From positions 21,699-85,698 of the forward strand of contig JASAMV010002918.1 in assembly GCA_030248065.1 (NCBI GenBank): 64,000 bases of DNA, given 5' to 3'. Positions 13,301 to 25,300 of this stretch are shown piece after piece. The notes beneath the pieces were generated by a model. The model ran no database searches and was not told the DNA's origin. It was given only the letters and a program-made list of their open reading frames with translations. The DNA is from Rhynchonema sp. JSB1_4. Its lineage: Eukaryota; Nematoda; Chromadorea; Monhysterida; Xyalidae. The position numbers were made by a program, and so were the translations under genes. Each line of letters begins with the position of its first letter. The stretch's first letter is position 1.

Positions 13301-16300
13301 TGCGATCGCGCAACGCACCGTCACTGCGCCGTCACTTCCCCGCTTCACGATTCGGGAAAAAAGTTTAACCAATTCTTATTAAATCATTGTGCGACCAATA
13401 CATCAGTATGTAAATCGGCATGTACAGTACATACCTGAGTTTTGACGACATTGATGGTGAGCTTGGCAGGTTCGGACGTCAGATCACCGGCTCTGGCGCG
13501 CAGCACAATCGTGTCCGAATCTATACCGGGCCCGGTGTGCAGGTACTGGACTGCGCCGATGTTGACGTCGTGCTGCGTGAACTCACTCACAAAAAAGTTG
13601 CTGCTCGTGGTCAAAACCTAGATGAAACATCAGAATTGTTCAACAACCCGGCGTTATATAAAGTGACTAGGTTGGACTTGGTGAAGCGCGCGTACATATA
13701 CTTGGTCACGCGACCTTTGTGTACCAACGCAGGGACTCTTTTTTTTATTTCTGAGCTCCATCAGCATAGGTTTGCTACAAAGGAGGGATCACAGCATACA
13801 GTAATCCAAATGACTGACAATTTAGTGCTCAGCGATTTCTCCTAAGTTACCCTAGAGTCCAAAGGACTTATCACCGTCAGCAACAGAATCGCAGTCAATC
13901 TCAGGAAGACATGGCTCTATTTAAGTGCGCTCCTGTCGCTCCACATTCAAATTGCTTTGAAGCTTCGGTTCGGGCCACGAAGGGTCCGGTGCGGCAGGCA
14001 ACCATGTTTGCGCGGCGAGGCGGTCACTTTTTGCTGCGATTTTTCTCAGACTTATCTGTTGTTCGGCTGCGTGGGAGGCTGTTGTTCTATTTTTTGTAGT
14101 TTGTAGGCCATCGGTTTTGTGAAGTCACGTCCGCCAATGGAGCGCTTGTGCTCTTGTTGTTGAGTCAAGACATAATAATTTTTCTTGGTTTGCTGTTGTT
14201 TTGAAAGTGGAATGGTCATATCCGGATCAGTTTGGGATTGCGTATGGTGATGCTGACTAGTGAAAGCAAATAAAGTTGGCAAAATCAAGAGTTTTTCGTC
14301 AGTGCAAAACCAGAATCGCAGGGACTCTTGCCAAAAAACTTCAGAACCACTTTTACACTGGTCCAAATTAGTGGCATTGTCAAATCTCTTGAACCCAAAA
14401 ATGCAATGTGATTAAGACAAGGCGGATACGATCACTTTTAGTTTGCTTTCGAAATGAAATATATCTTCAATGAAGTAGTCGAAACACAGTCACGGCCCAA
14501 ACCGTGTGTCGCTAAAAAAAATACGCGTAAAAGGAGTCGCCAGATGCGCCCTCGCTAATTGCACATACAGTGAAACATCACCTGCCACGATCCAGTGACT
14601 GTGCGTTGAGCGTCCATCAGCAGACTGCCGTACTGTGGCTGTTCGAGCACCGTGTAGATCACGTGACCGGACATGTAGCCGTGACGCGACGCGTTCACGT
14701 GATTCGCATTCAGACGCAGCATACCTGCATGCAATTATGGGTGAGCGCGCGGGCGGGACCGTGGAAATGTAAGTGCCATCAATTCTCGATTGAACAAAGT
14801 GGAACCAATGGGCGCTGTCTCTGCGCCTTCCTTTACACTGATTTATGACCGGACACGACGTCCGACAGTTTCGGTCACTATGGAGAAGCTGCACTGTAGA
14901 GCGGTGTCAAGGCGGTCAACTGCAGATTTGGGGACCAAAGCTCGAAAATATTCTTTGGGCTCACCACATAGACAGTCACCACAAACAAAGTACCCACAAT
15001 GTAGTCGTCGACATAGGCCGCTCAAAAGGTCAGACAGTTCTCAGATTCGAAACCAATTCTCTTCCATTGTATTATTATCCAGAGCGACACTGAAGCACCA
15101 AGATCAGAAACAAGCATACCTCTTTCCTCCACGGACGCCTCGTTGGTTTCGAGTACCAATTCGAATATTTGTTCTTCGGTCCGCACGAGTACACGGAATG
15201 TCAACCACGTCTGCAGATGGCTGGCCACGACGCGCATGTTCAGGAAGTCATCGCGCAACTTCACGTTCACATTGTCGAAGTACATCACCCTGTAAAATCA
15301 GGGATGTATCAACGATCGATCCACTGTGGGTGGTGCCAATAAATTAAAAGTATAAAAACCGAATAACCTAAGGTTATCAACATCACTTTGCGTGAACATC
15401 AACGCTTGACGCCCAGTGTCGCCGGCGGGATCACGACCACCGACATCCATCAGCCAGACACGACTGCTGTTCAACACCTGGCGGCACAGTAGTAACCAAT
15501 AAATTCATTTTTGTGAGAATCAATCCATTTATAAATCAATAAATCCCACCTCATAGGTAATGGCCGACGTGCCCACATTCAAATTCGTGTCCACAGTAAG
15601 ATTGGTTGGCGCGATCACGTTCATTGCGCCTGGTCGAACCACCAGTCCTGCATACATGTAGAAACTGGCTAGTGGAGTTCACAATCATTTTTGACCAGCG
15701 TAAATATCGGTCCCGTCCCGTAAACAACTATTACGCCGGTCGAAGTAGTGGTTTGGGTCATTCTCGACAAATACAATTCCGCCTACACGCCTCAAATGTA
15801 AAGTGCCCGCTTCACCTGTATTCCTTCGCACCCTGATGAATGGTTCGGTCGCATTGACACTCAGCACAGAAGATGTGCTTTGTTCCCCGTCAGTCACCGT
15901 GAACGGCATGTGAAAGTACGTCTGTTTCTGCGTGCTCACGTGACGAAATAGCAGTCGACCTTCGTTGATGTCTTCCTGCGAATAATGTGGTGTGTGGGAC
16001 AGTGTCGCATTAATGCATGTTCTATGATGGGGTCTTATCGCAACGCAGTGGGGAGAGTCGCCTTATCTCAACTGGTTGGGGTGGCGGCAACAAACACATC
16101 CAACAAATAAACATGTATAGTACTACCCGCGAATGGGCATGATAACAATCGGGCCATTTAGTGATTTGGATGTCAGGTAGCGTTGGTCGACAAAGCGCCG
16201 AATTATTCTCGAAACCTTCAGCAGTTGCGTACAACCATTATTGATATTTGATACACTGAAAACAGTGTTCCTCTATAATGCCCATGTTTAACACAGCAGA

Positions 16301-19300
16301 GACAGAATAGAATCTGACATACAGTACACTCACCTGAGTAAAATTGTGCACGGGAACATCTGGCAATTTGAGCAAATAAATTCCGCCGTGAGTGTAGTCG
16401 TCGGTGAATGTGTACCTGCCAATCAGGGGAAATACGTATACTATGTAATTCAGATGGTTTCTCAGTTTGGTAATAAAAATCTGATGTGCTGACGTATTTG
16501 GTACTGATAGTTTTAGGTTATGTGATATTCGTAAATCCTTGGTTGCATTCTACTTTTGGTTGCGCGCAATTAGCAAAACATATTCATATCATGACATTTT
16601 GCACTATTTTCAAGCTTCATATACCTACATTCAAAAGTGTGTTGTCCATGTGCATAGTTGGACACAGGGTTGGGCAAAAGAAAAACGACGGCGTTTTTTC
16701 TTAAAAAAACGACGTTTTTTTTAAAAAACGCCTGGGTCGTTTTTCGTTTTTTTAAATCCTGAATTTCCTTGATTTTCCCTGATTTTTCAGGGAAAGTACC
16801 CTGATTATCAAGGAAAATCAATTTTTTGTCCCATTTTTTAAAAAAATTTTCGACCAATTTTTACTTTGTCGAGATACGTCGATATACGGAGTTTGACTTT
16901 CAGTGATGACCCCGGCCAAAGTTGGTCCCACGATGCGGGTCTGATATGGGATCTTAGCAACTCGCTAGAAAAGGGTTGAAACCTGTTTAATTTGCCTCAG
17001 AACACATAGAATGACTTCATTTAACCACGTTTTCTTCCCAACATGAGCGTTTTCCAATTTTTTGGGGGCATATTTTGGTCATCTGGGCGTTTTAAAAAAA
17101 AACGTTTTTTTTAAAAAAAACAAACGTTTTTTTAAAAAAAACAATTTTTTGGAAAAAAAACGTTTTTTGCCCAACCCTGGTTGGACAACACTCAATACGG
17201 AATTTATGCTCGCAGCGTTCTGATCCGCAAAGCACACGTGCGTGTGTTGGAGCAGCGCGGCTGCGGTGCTTGTCTGCTGGCCTGACCATGTGTGTATGTG
17301 CCGCGGCATACACGAGATGCGCTTTACGGATCAGGCAACGCTACGGGCACAAATTCTGCATTAGCTATTGTACGACAGCTGTACACGTACCTGATTAGTG
17401 TCGAGTCATTACTCATCCCCAAGTCATCATCGACGAACAAGAGGTCTTTGTGCGTGATCAGTCGTTCCCCGCGCTCGACCACGTGGAACACAAAGTCACC
17501 GACACGACGCGGCGCGTGGTCGTTGGTCAATAGGATACGGACGGATAGGAAGAAGGGAATGCTGGAAATAATGCGCGAACGGGATTGTTTTTAGGGATCG
17601 GGATCGGGATTTCCGGGATTTTAACGGGATTGAAATGGATCGGTTTTATCGGTGTTATTCGTTTTTTTGATCACGTGTGACTGCGTTGAAGAAAAATTCG
17701 ACATTTATGCGGATGCGAATAAAATAGCGATTAGCGTACACGTTCCTTGTCAAATATAAACGGGTACCAACTTTTACGTTGGTGTCGAAATTAATGGCAC
17801 GTGACGTTGAGCGATGCGAAATTTGCCCATTGGGGCTTCGAAGTTGCGTGTAGTGTTTAACCGTGAAGTTAATAGTAACCTACATACCAAGCCCTAACTA
17901 TACTTACGTTCTCTGAGAGAACAGAGAACAAATTCTCGCGCGCTGTTGGCTGCTGGACGCGCAACAGCCAACTTAGAATTCGTTCTCTGTTCTCTCAGAG
18001 AACGAAGTATAGTTAGACGTTTACTGTATAATGCTGCAACCGACCGTGCATACTGGCTGGCATCATGCTGTGGCGTGGCAATGAGATGCATTCTGTCACT
18101 CGTAGTCTCACTGTCGTCGTGTCGGTAGTACAATCGACCGGCGTGAATGTCATTCGTAGTGAATGTGCCGCCGTTGGCGACTGAATGCGATGATGATGGT
18201 GAGGCCATGATGTGTAGCTGCAATGCAAACGTAATGGCAAGAGTTGCATTATTGGCTTGTACATTGGGCTTTGTGCTAATGGTGTCAACGGGTGTCAACG
18301 CAGGTGCCTGTGTTTCGTGCCATATCTGTTGTGGTTAACCTTCACTATCCAAGTGTGTTATATCAATCCTTCACTCATTTTATCACGCTCGTTTACGGGA
18401 ATGACTTTCTATTTCCAAATCAATGACATGCAGAGCTTGCACGCATCCCACGTTATTTCGCATATTTCGCACTTAGGGTGAAATTTTCGAAACGGTGTAA
18501 AGATCAGTTGGGCGTAAAGGTCGGTGTAAAGTTCGGTCGAAAGCTCGGTCGGCGTAGCTCGGTGTAAACGTAAAACATTGCCTGTTATTAACGTGGAATG
18601 TTTCAAGTTTACACCGAGGTCTATCACACTGAGCTGTCGACCGAGCTTTCCACCGACCTTTACACCCAACTGACCTTCACACCGTTTCGAAACTATCACC
18701 CATAGTGTATGTATAAGCCCCATTCAGCGATGTTTGGAGCGGGCTGGGTCGACGCGATTCTAAATGAATGTTTCAGGCATTGCCAATTCAGGCAAGGACC
18801 GATTGAACATTGCTTGCTGCGTGGCGCAAAACCACGTGGCCTGTCATCGCACAACACCAACAATGTTCGAATGGCTCAGCGCCTGAACGGGGCTTTATGC
18901 ACTATGTCGAAATATAATCAATAGACTATAGCAGACACCCATTCAGGCAGTTCTGTCGACAATAATACAATCAGCCGTTAATTATAATTCGACCCCCCAA
19001 TTTCATTATACAATCTCACCTGTCCGTGTTTGGGGGGTGTGTTGAGCGTGAAAGTGAAGTAGTCGTCTTCAGGCGTCTCTAGTGACAGTGTGGCGTTCGT
19101 GATCTGTATTTATGTTGAGACTAAAGGTCGGTTTATACTCTGGCTGCCTATGGCAATAGCAGTGGCAGTGGCAATGGAAAGCAGTGTGATTGCCCGTTCA
19201 GTCAGCTCATTAACGGAACAAGAACAGCAGCCGGCAGCGGTCCATGGACACAGTGGAGCAGACAATCACTATATAAGCAATCACTGCCTTGCCGGGCACG

Positions 19301-22300
19301 TCTGCGTGGCAGTGACTTCTACGGATTTTGACTTCTACTTCCCATTAGTCAGAAGACAGCATAAAACGACATTTAGTGAACACGTTCATCCTATTTCGCG
19401 ACTGTTCAGGCACGGCCGATTCAGTCCCAGCATATTTGACCCATTTAGGCTTACGCTTGGCTCCGGCTGGGCCTGAGCCTGTGCCCCGGTACTGAACCGT
19501 CGCACAATATATATACGTTCATCCAGTACCGTAAAATTTAGGATTCGAATTCAAACCTGTTTAAGATTGCCCTCCGCTACAGTCAATGTACGATTGACCA
19601 GTTTGATGCCGCCGCTGGTCGGAATGAAAGTGATGAGCATTTCGAATTCCTCGGACACGAGATACGGTGTAACCACTTTGAATCTGAATTTGAATAATGG
19701 GAATATTGGGCCCCCGGCTCCTATGAAGGCTTACGCACATAAAGTATACCAAACTCAAAACCGGTTTCAGTAAGAAAAATGAGCAGAGTGTCCAAAAGAT
19801 CCGAACCTGTGAACGATAACAGGCCTAAGCCTGAGCCTGACACCAAAATCAGCTTTAGCCAAAACCATAAAACAAGGGCTCTGCTCTTTATTCTAGCTCA
19901 AGGCAGTGTTGCAAAAACCGGTTTTGTTCAATTCCCGCCTGATCCTGTCTTCGAACTGGTCACAAAACATTTGGCCAGATCAATCACGAAATTTTGGTGC
20001 CGCCAAATTCTCAACAGTAACCCTACACACAGCACACAGCCCACCGAGGTGTACATACTGTATGTAGATTCCAGGCTACAGTCAGCCATGGTAGGGTGCA
20101 CTGTTACAGTACCCCAATATGGATGACCTACAGTATACCTGAACTTGTCCGTCAGTCTGGCGTACTGTGTGAAGTGCAGTTTGTAGTATATGCGTTCTTC
20201 ATCGATGTGTCGCTGCGTGAAGTTGGCGAATCGTCCCAGCCGTCGATGTCGTTTGATGACCCTGACATATGTAATATGTGTGCATGGGGTACAGTCCGCC
20301 CTTTTTACAGTGACTTGATCGGGAACCGGCACCATTAGTGTCTGTATAAAGAACATGAACTAGAATATGTGTACAATAAGGGCTATATACATATACTGTA
20401 CCTACATAATGTAGAAGAGCGGTGACGTTTAACGACACTTTGGGGACCAAACTATCTATCACTACAAAAAAGGGGGTCACCCTGCACCAATATAGATATG
20501 AAATCAAGATTATTTGACACAGATTCACGTGGGGTAGTCGTACGATTGTCGCACCTGTCCAGCACGCGATACATGAATCCATGCCGTGGGCTCTCAGTTA
20601 ACACGTACTCGGTCTCGTCCGCTGATGAACTCTTCGGGAATGTCCACGCGAACAGATTGTCTCTGAAGGAAAGCGCGCGTTTGCACCGTTTTTATCTATT
20701 TGAATGCACATTACGGTCGCGACCCTCATCGTTGTTGTGCGTTTTTTACTATTCCCTGGATTGAAGGAGGATCAAGATCGGTACAATGGTTGACAAAGTC
20801 GTTGCTGCCCCCCTCCCACTGTACGCAGCGTCTACGCTTCGGCTTAGGCTAATTGCTCTGTCTCCATAGAATGCATTGAAACAACGACAGTGAAGTAATC
20901 TGCCACCTGTGCCAATCACCGTTGAATCCTTCTGGGTAAATACACAGTTATCAGAAAAGCCAGAACTCTCCATTGTATATGTACATACTGTACCTTGTCA
21001 AATTCGCTGTCCTCGTGTTATTGAGCACAAAGGGTCGGCGGTGTATCATTTTGATGCTGACGGGCGTGAAGGCAATCCTCAAGTCATAAGTGTGGTCATC
21101 GGCAACACTGCCATTTAAGGCCGACACCTTGAATCGCAGTCTGTCCCCGCTCGGCGGCGTGGTCTCATCGTGATTGGTCTTGGAATGGTTATACCGTACA
21201 CGACCAAAGTCGACGTCGGATTGCGAGAATTTGGAACGGATCTGCCAACGACCGTGCGTGTCCTGCAGGCAAGGAATGTTTTCCTACAGTCTGGCTTCTT
21301 TATAGTCGTACCAGGGAGTTGACGGTAGCCTATATACATCTATTTGATTCCAAATGGTGAACACGAACAGGATATTGAGGCTAGGTTGAGGACGAAACTA
21401 TCGTAGGTTGCGAAAGGTCTCACAAAAGCGGACGCGTCGCAAAAACTGCACGGTAAGAGCAGTAGCAATCTATACGGTTCAGGTTGCTGCTGAAAGGCAC
21501 GATAATCACAAAAAGAATTAAGGCTATAAATCTTCTTTATTACTTAAATGACTGTCTTTCTTCGCTTTGGGTCAGTCCAGAAAACTCGGTTTAGGCTGCC
21601 AGTCACAAGAACGCTGACTCCACCGATCAAACAATTCGAGCAATGAATAAGTTAGCTGGGTCATTTCGATACTTTGGGGTCGGCAGACTTTGCAGGGCGG
21701 CTGACATGGCTTCGGGAACAAAGCAAAGAATCAAAGAATGGCATAGTAGCCAGTGATTATCGCGTTACGCGTGACCACAAGAGTGCGCCACAACCTTTTT
21801 GATCAACTCACCTGCACTTCAATATACCCGTGCGCGGGCATTTCCACAATGTCATACTGTATATCGATGTTCGGTCGGTTGTCTGCCCCAAATTGCAGAT
21901 GTTCGTTTGTGATCATCTCTGCTCCACGATGCAGCATGCTGACTCCGGTATTGACACGTTGCACCAGTTGCGTGTCGTAGGCGTGCACGCGCAGCGAGAT
22001 TGGCTCACTGGATAGGACACCGTCACTGGCAGCCAGCCTGGGGAAGACACGTGAATGTAGAAAAGTGATGTTTCACACCGCAAGAATTGGGACCAGTTTG
22101 TGGTGCAGTTTGAATCGACACACCGATCGGGTCAAGACTGCGCGATTGTCTGCGACTCGGCCACTTTTAACCGGTGAATAATTGACGCAAATAATCCAAA
22201 ACCAGCACGACATTGTGTTTCTGATGAGTTTGTTTTCATTCAAGTTGACGAGTGTACATAGGTGCACCATCATATCCAGTTGTGAAGGAAAGTCAAATTG

Positions 22301-25300
22301 GGGAGCATTACAAAAAGTACGCTGCACAAAAGTCACAATGCATTGTTATGTATTCGTGAATCAAGAGAACGTGTACAGTAATATATACTATTATCCAAGA
22401 TCTATAGGAACTTTAATTAAAATTACCGGAGAATGCCAGATAACTTCCCCACTGGGGGTTATTCGGAATATAGATGCAGCACGAAACTGTGTCGAATGAC
22501 TTCTGAATAGTCAGATATCTGCTCTTCTTTCTTCTAATTTTTTGGATGTAATGAAGTATACGTTATAATAAGTATTCGTAATCGTGAGGTTGAAAAAATC
22601 TCTTTTCCAAATAAAGCCCCCTGGGTGCTTATTCGAAAAATTTCGGAATAAGCCCCCAGTTGGTAACTATTCGTTGGGGAGGGGGCTTATTCGGCATTCT
22701 CCGGTAAGTGCAGAGCTTCACCTCAAACGTGACACGCGTGGCCCGCGATGGCTTAGTCGTATCCTGTCCCTGAGCATGTCACTTTGTGTGAATTCAACTA
22801 CTCGTACGCCACGCTCATCGACCATTTCAAACTGCGACTCGCCCTCGTGCGCCTCCAGCACGCGAATGTGCACCTGCATATGGGTACAGTCCTGCTTCGC
22901 TATATTGTCAACTGCGACCGGCAGGTTGGGTCGCAATCTGCATTGATACCCCTTCCATCAGTTTATGTGTTACAGTGGTGAACTTATCTGGTCAAATCAC
23001 TTCGTCAACACCCCGTGTGTGAGTGAGAGAAATAATACACGCACGGCATTCGGGGTAAGTTTACGGCTCTACAGAGTGAATTGACGAAGTGATTCGACCA
23101 CTTGCGTTGACCACTGTAATATAAGCCAGCAATGTGTTCAGACCTGATCAGGTGGTGTGTCAGGGTCAGCAACGTGCAGCAGTCTGGGACCGACATGCAG
23201 CTGGCCGTTACGAGCGATTGAGATGTTGCCTGGAAAAGTCACCACTATTTATTGCGTGTTCATTTTACCGCATCGCGGATTGAAAACAGTTTACAACATG
23301 CATCTGCAAAACATGGGTCACACCGTGACCAAAAAGTGAACTACTGTACTGTACAGCACTTCACCCACATTGCAATGCCTCTCTTGTACAGCAGCCTAAA
23401 ATTATTGGGTGCACAAAATATTGTCGTTTTATTTTGGAATCGACTATGTGCAGTGGTGCCACATACATTACATAAGGTGCACACACTCACCGTCCCCGAC
23501 AGCTTTTAACTGCGGTGCGTCATTGACAGGTTCGACCCGTATGAACAAAGTGTGACTGGTTGGCTCACGCAATGCTGCTGGCGCACCGGCACTCACGTTA
23601 CGAAACTCGACCTGTAGAACTTCATTGTGCGACTCCCGGGAGCACAGGTTCATGCCCGGCTGATTCAGGCCCGGCCGATTCAGTCCCGGCTGGAGCCTAA
23701 GTCTAAGCCTATAAATGGATCATATATGCTTGGCCTGAATCGGCCGAGCTTGAAAAACTAGGCCTGAACTTCCGGGTCTGAAAAGGTCGCGGAATAGTAG
23801 AGCTTATGTGTGTGACAAGTGGGGGTGGATATTCTTGAATATCCTGATATATGACGCGCCCAACAAATGATCTACAATGGGATACTACACGGTACAATTT
23901 GTCTGCACGCATACTGTAGTTGAATAGTTCATTAGTTCCAAAACTAAATAAAGCAACCATGAAAAGTATGCGCAGCACAACATGTTGTATAGGTACACCT
24001 ACATCTACATACCCAACCTCCAATTCCACCATATCATCTAATGTTTCACTGCCATCATGCGTGTAGTTGACACGTCCGTTCATCACGTCGTCGTACGTGA
24101 ACAGTGCACCAACGTTGCGGCCATCGACGGTCGACGTTAGTGCCCCGTGGCCGGGTGGGCCAATCACGTGCAGCACAACGTCCCCACCATAGCGTTTGTG
24201 TTGTGGGAAGACGTAAAGATGTTTGGTCGTCAATTGGACACTGTCACCCTCGCGCACTGTCAGCTCGTCGCCCTGGTAGACCGTGGGGAGGACCTCGATG
24301 CTCGATGCGCGGGACGATGAAGCTGTAATTTATAGGTATATAATCGGGGACAGGGGCTTATTTTTATATTCCCAGGGATTCATTTGGCAATCTCCGGCGC
24401 TTCTAATACGCAGAAAGTTACGCGACCAAGATCGAAGACCAGTTTCAGAGACAGATCACCAAGATTCCCATCATGGTGCCCGCACTATTGTGCAATGCGC
24501 GCAGGGTTGTGACGGATTAAAAAACATTCTTTCTTTAACCTTTTTTTTAAGAAAAATAACTTTTACGACTCACGCGACGACACAACAGTTGGCTGCGCGG
24601 GGTCGTTCACCAGTTCCAGTCGCTCACTACCACCCGTCCTGGTGATGGTGCAGTTCTTGTGTCTCAGCGTCGAACGACGTGTCACCTTTTCGTGCGACAC
24701 GACTTGTCCGCGATGTCGAAAATGCGTCGCACAACCGTCGAAACAATCGGCGCGGTCGGCAACTGCGTTACGCACGCAGCCACCGACAAATAGCTCTGCA
24801 ACGCAAAGATTGCCATTGTATAGGTATGTATGTTTGTACTATACGTTCCTACTAATGTACAGCACAGTCTATGCACATTCGCTACACGTGAGAATCTCTG
24901 TGTGAACATTTGCTTTGGAACGAACGTGAAAGTTCATGGTATGATGCACGCACCGCGAGCGGCATGAAGTTTGAGGGGCATACAAGCAATCCAGGGTCGT
25001 CGTATAAAGCAAAGCAGATTTGGCTTGGGCGCCAAATTTCGTCACACAGTGTTGGCGCACAAACAAAACCAAAAAAAATCCGTAAAGCACGCGTTTTACG
25101 CTGGTTTCACGGCGTTCACTCACACACTGTCGTACAATAGAACCATTATGTATTATAACCATATGCTTTTCGCTTCGCCCAGTTGAACTGCCATTATCGT
25201 CATAGCTAGACTTCAGTTTACAACTCAAACGTCGACAAGAACGCATATATGTAGATGGCAATTGGTTTCGGTGCAACGCCTGTCTTTTTTACGATGTTGC

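Larger units (their letters stand above)
9970..17561 (-). other. CSPG repeats 6-10 (exons 15-26)
   Basis: Signatures visible: FTQEDINEGRLLFRHVS (junction of the exons at 16.3 and 15.9 kb), FTQSDVDNLRVMYFDN (15.4/15.2 kb), FTQHDVNIGAVQYLHTG (13.5 kb), FTSVDLSSGQVYYEHDGS (11.7 kb) and FTQRDIDDANIVFV followed by GGFSFVFSDGRH (10.9/10.2 kb). The HDGS form in the ninth repeat and the GGF-x-F-x-x-SDG form in the tenth fall at the same ordinal positions as in vertebrate NG2. Exon lengths range from 82 to 265 bp. Splice phases vary along the array, so it was not built by recent duplication of one symmetric exon. Confidence 0.9.
17391..24322 (-). other. CSPG repeats 1-5 (exons 4-15)
   Basis: Each CSPG repeat of about 100-110 residues ends with a Phe-Thr-x-x-Asp-Val/Ile ... 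Tyr-x-His-Asp-Gly signature. The signatures here are FTYDDVMNGRVNYTHDGSET (24.1 kb), FTQSDMLRDRIRLSHRG (22.8 kb), FSQSDVDFGRVRYNHSK (21.2 kb), FTQRHIDEERIYY (20.2 kb) and FTTNDIHAGRLYYRHDDSET (18.1 kb). A PVNDAP linker follows repeat 1, as in vertebrate NG2. Repeat 5 has HDDSETT, the same variant that repeat 5 of vertebrate NG2 carries, so the repeats appear to correspond one to one. These repeats are extracellular and in relatives carry collagen- and growth-factor-binding functions. Confidence 0.9.

Noticed and set aside
20749..20973. Open stretch with FTQKDS on the minus strand, resembling a CSPG motif
   Set aside because: It cannot be joined in phase. The flanking exons 20994-21262 and 20555-20662 join directly with correct phase and continuous domain sequence, so this is intron.
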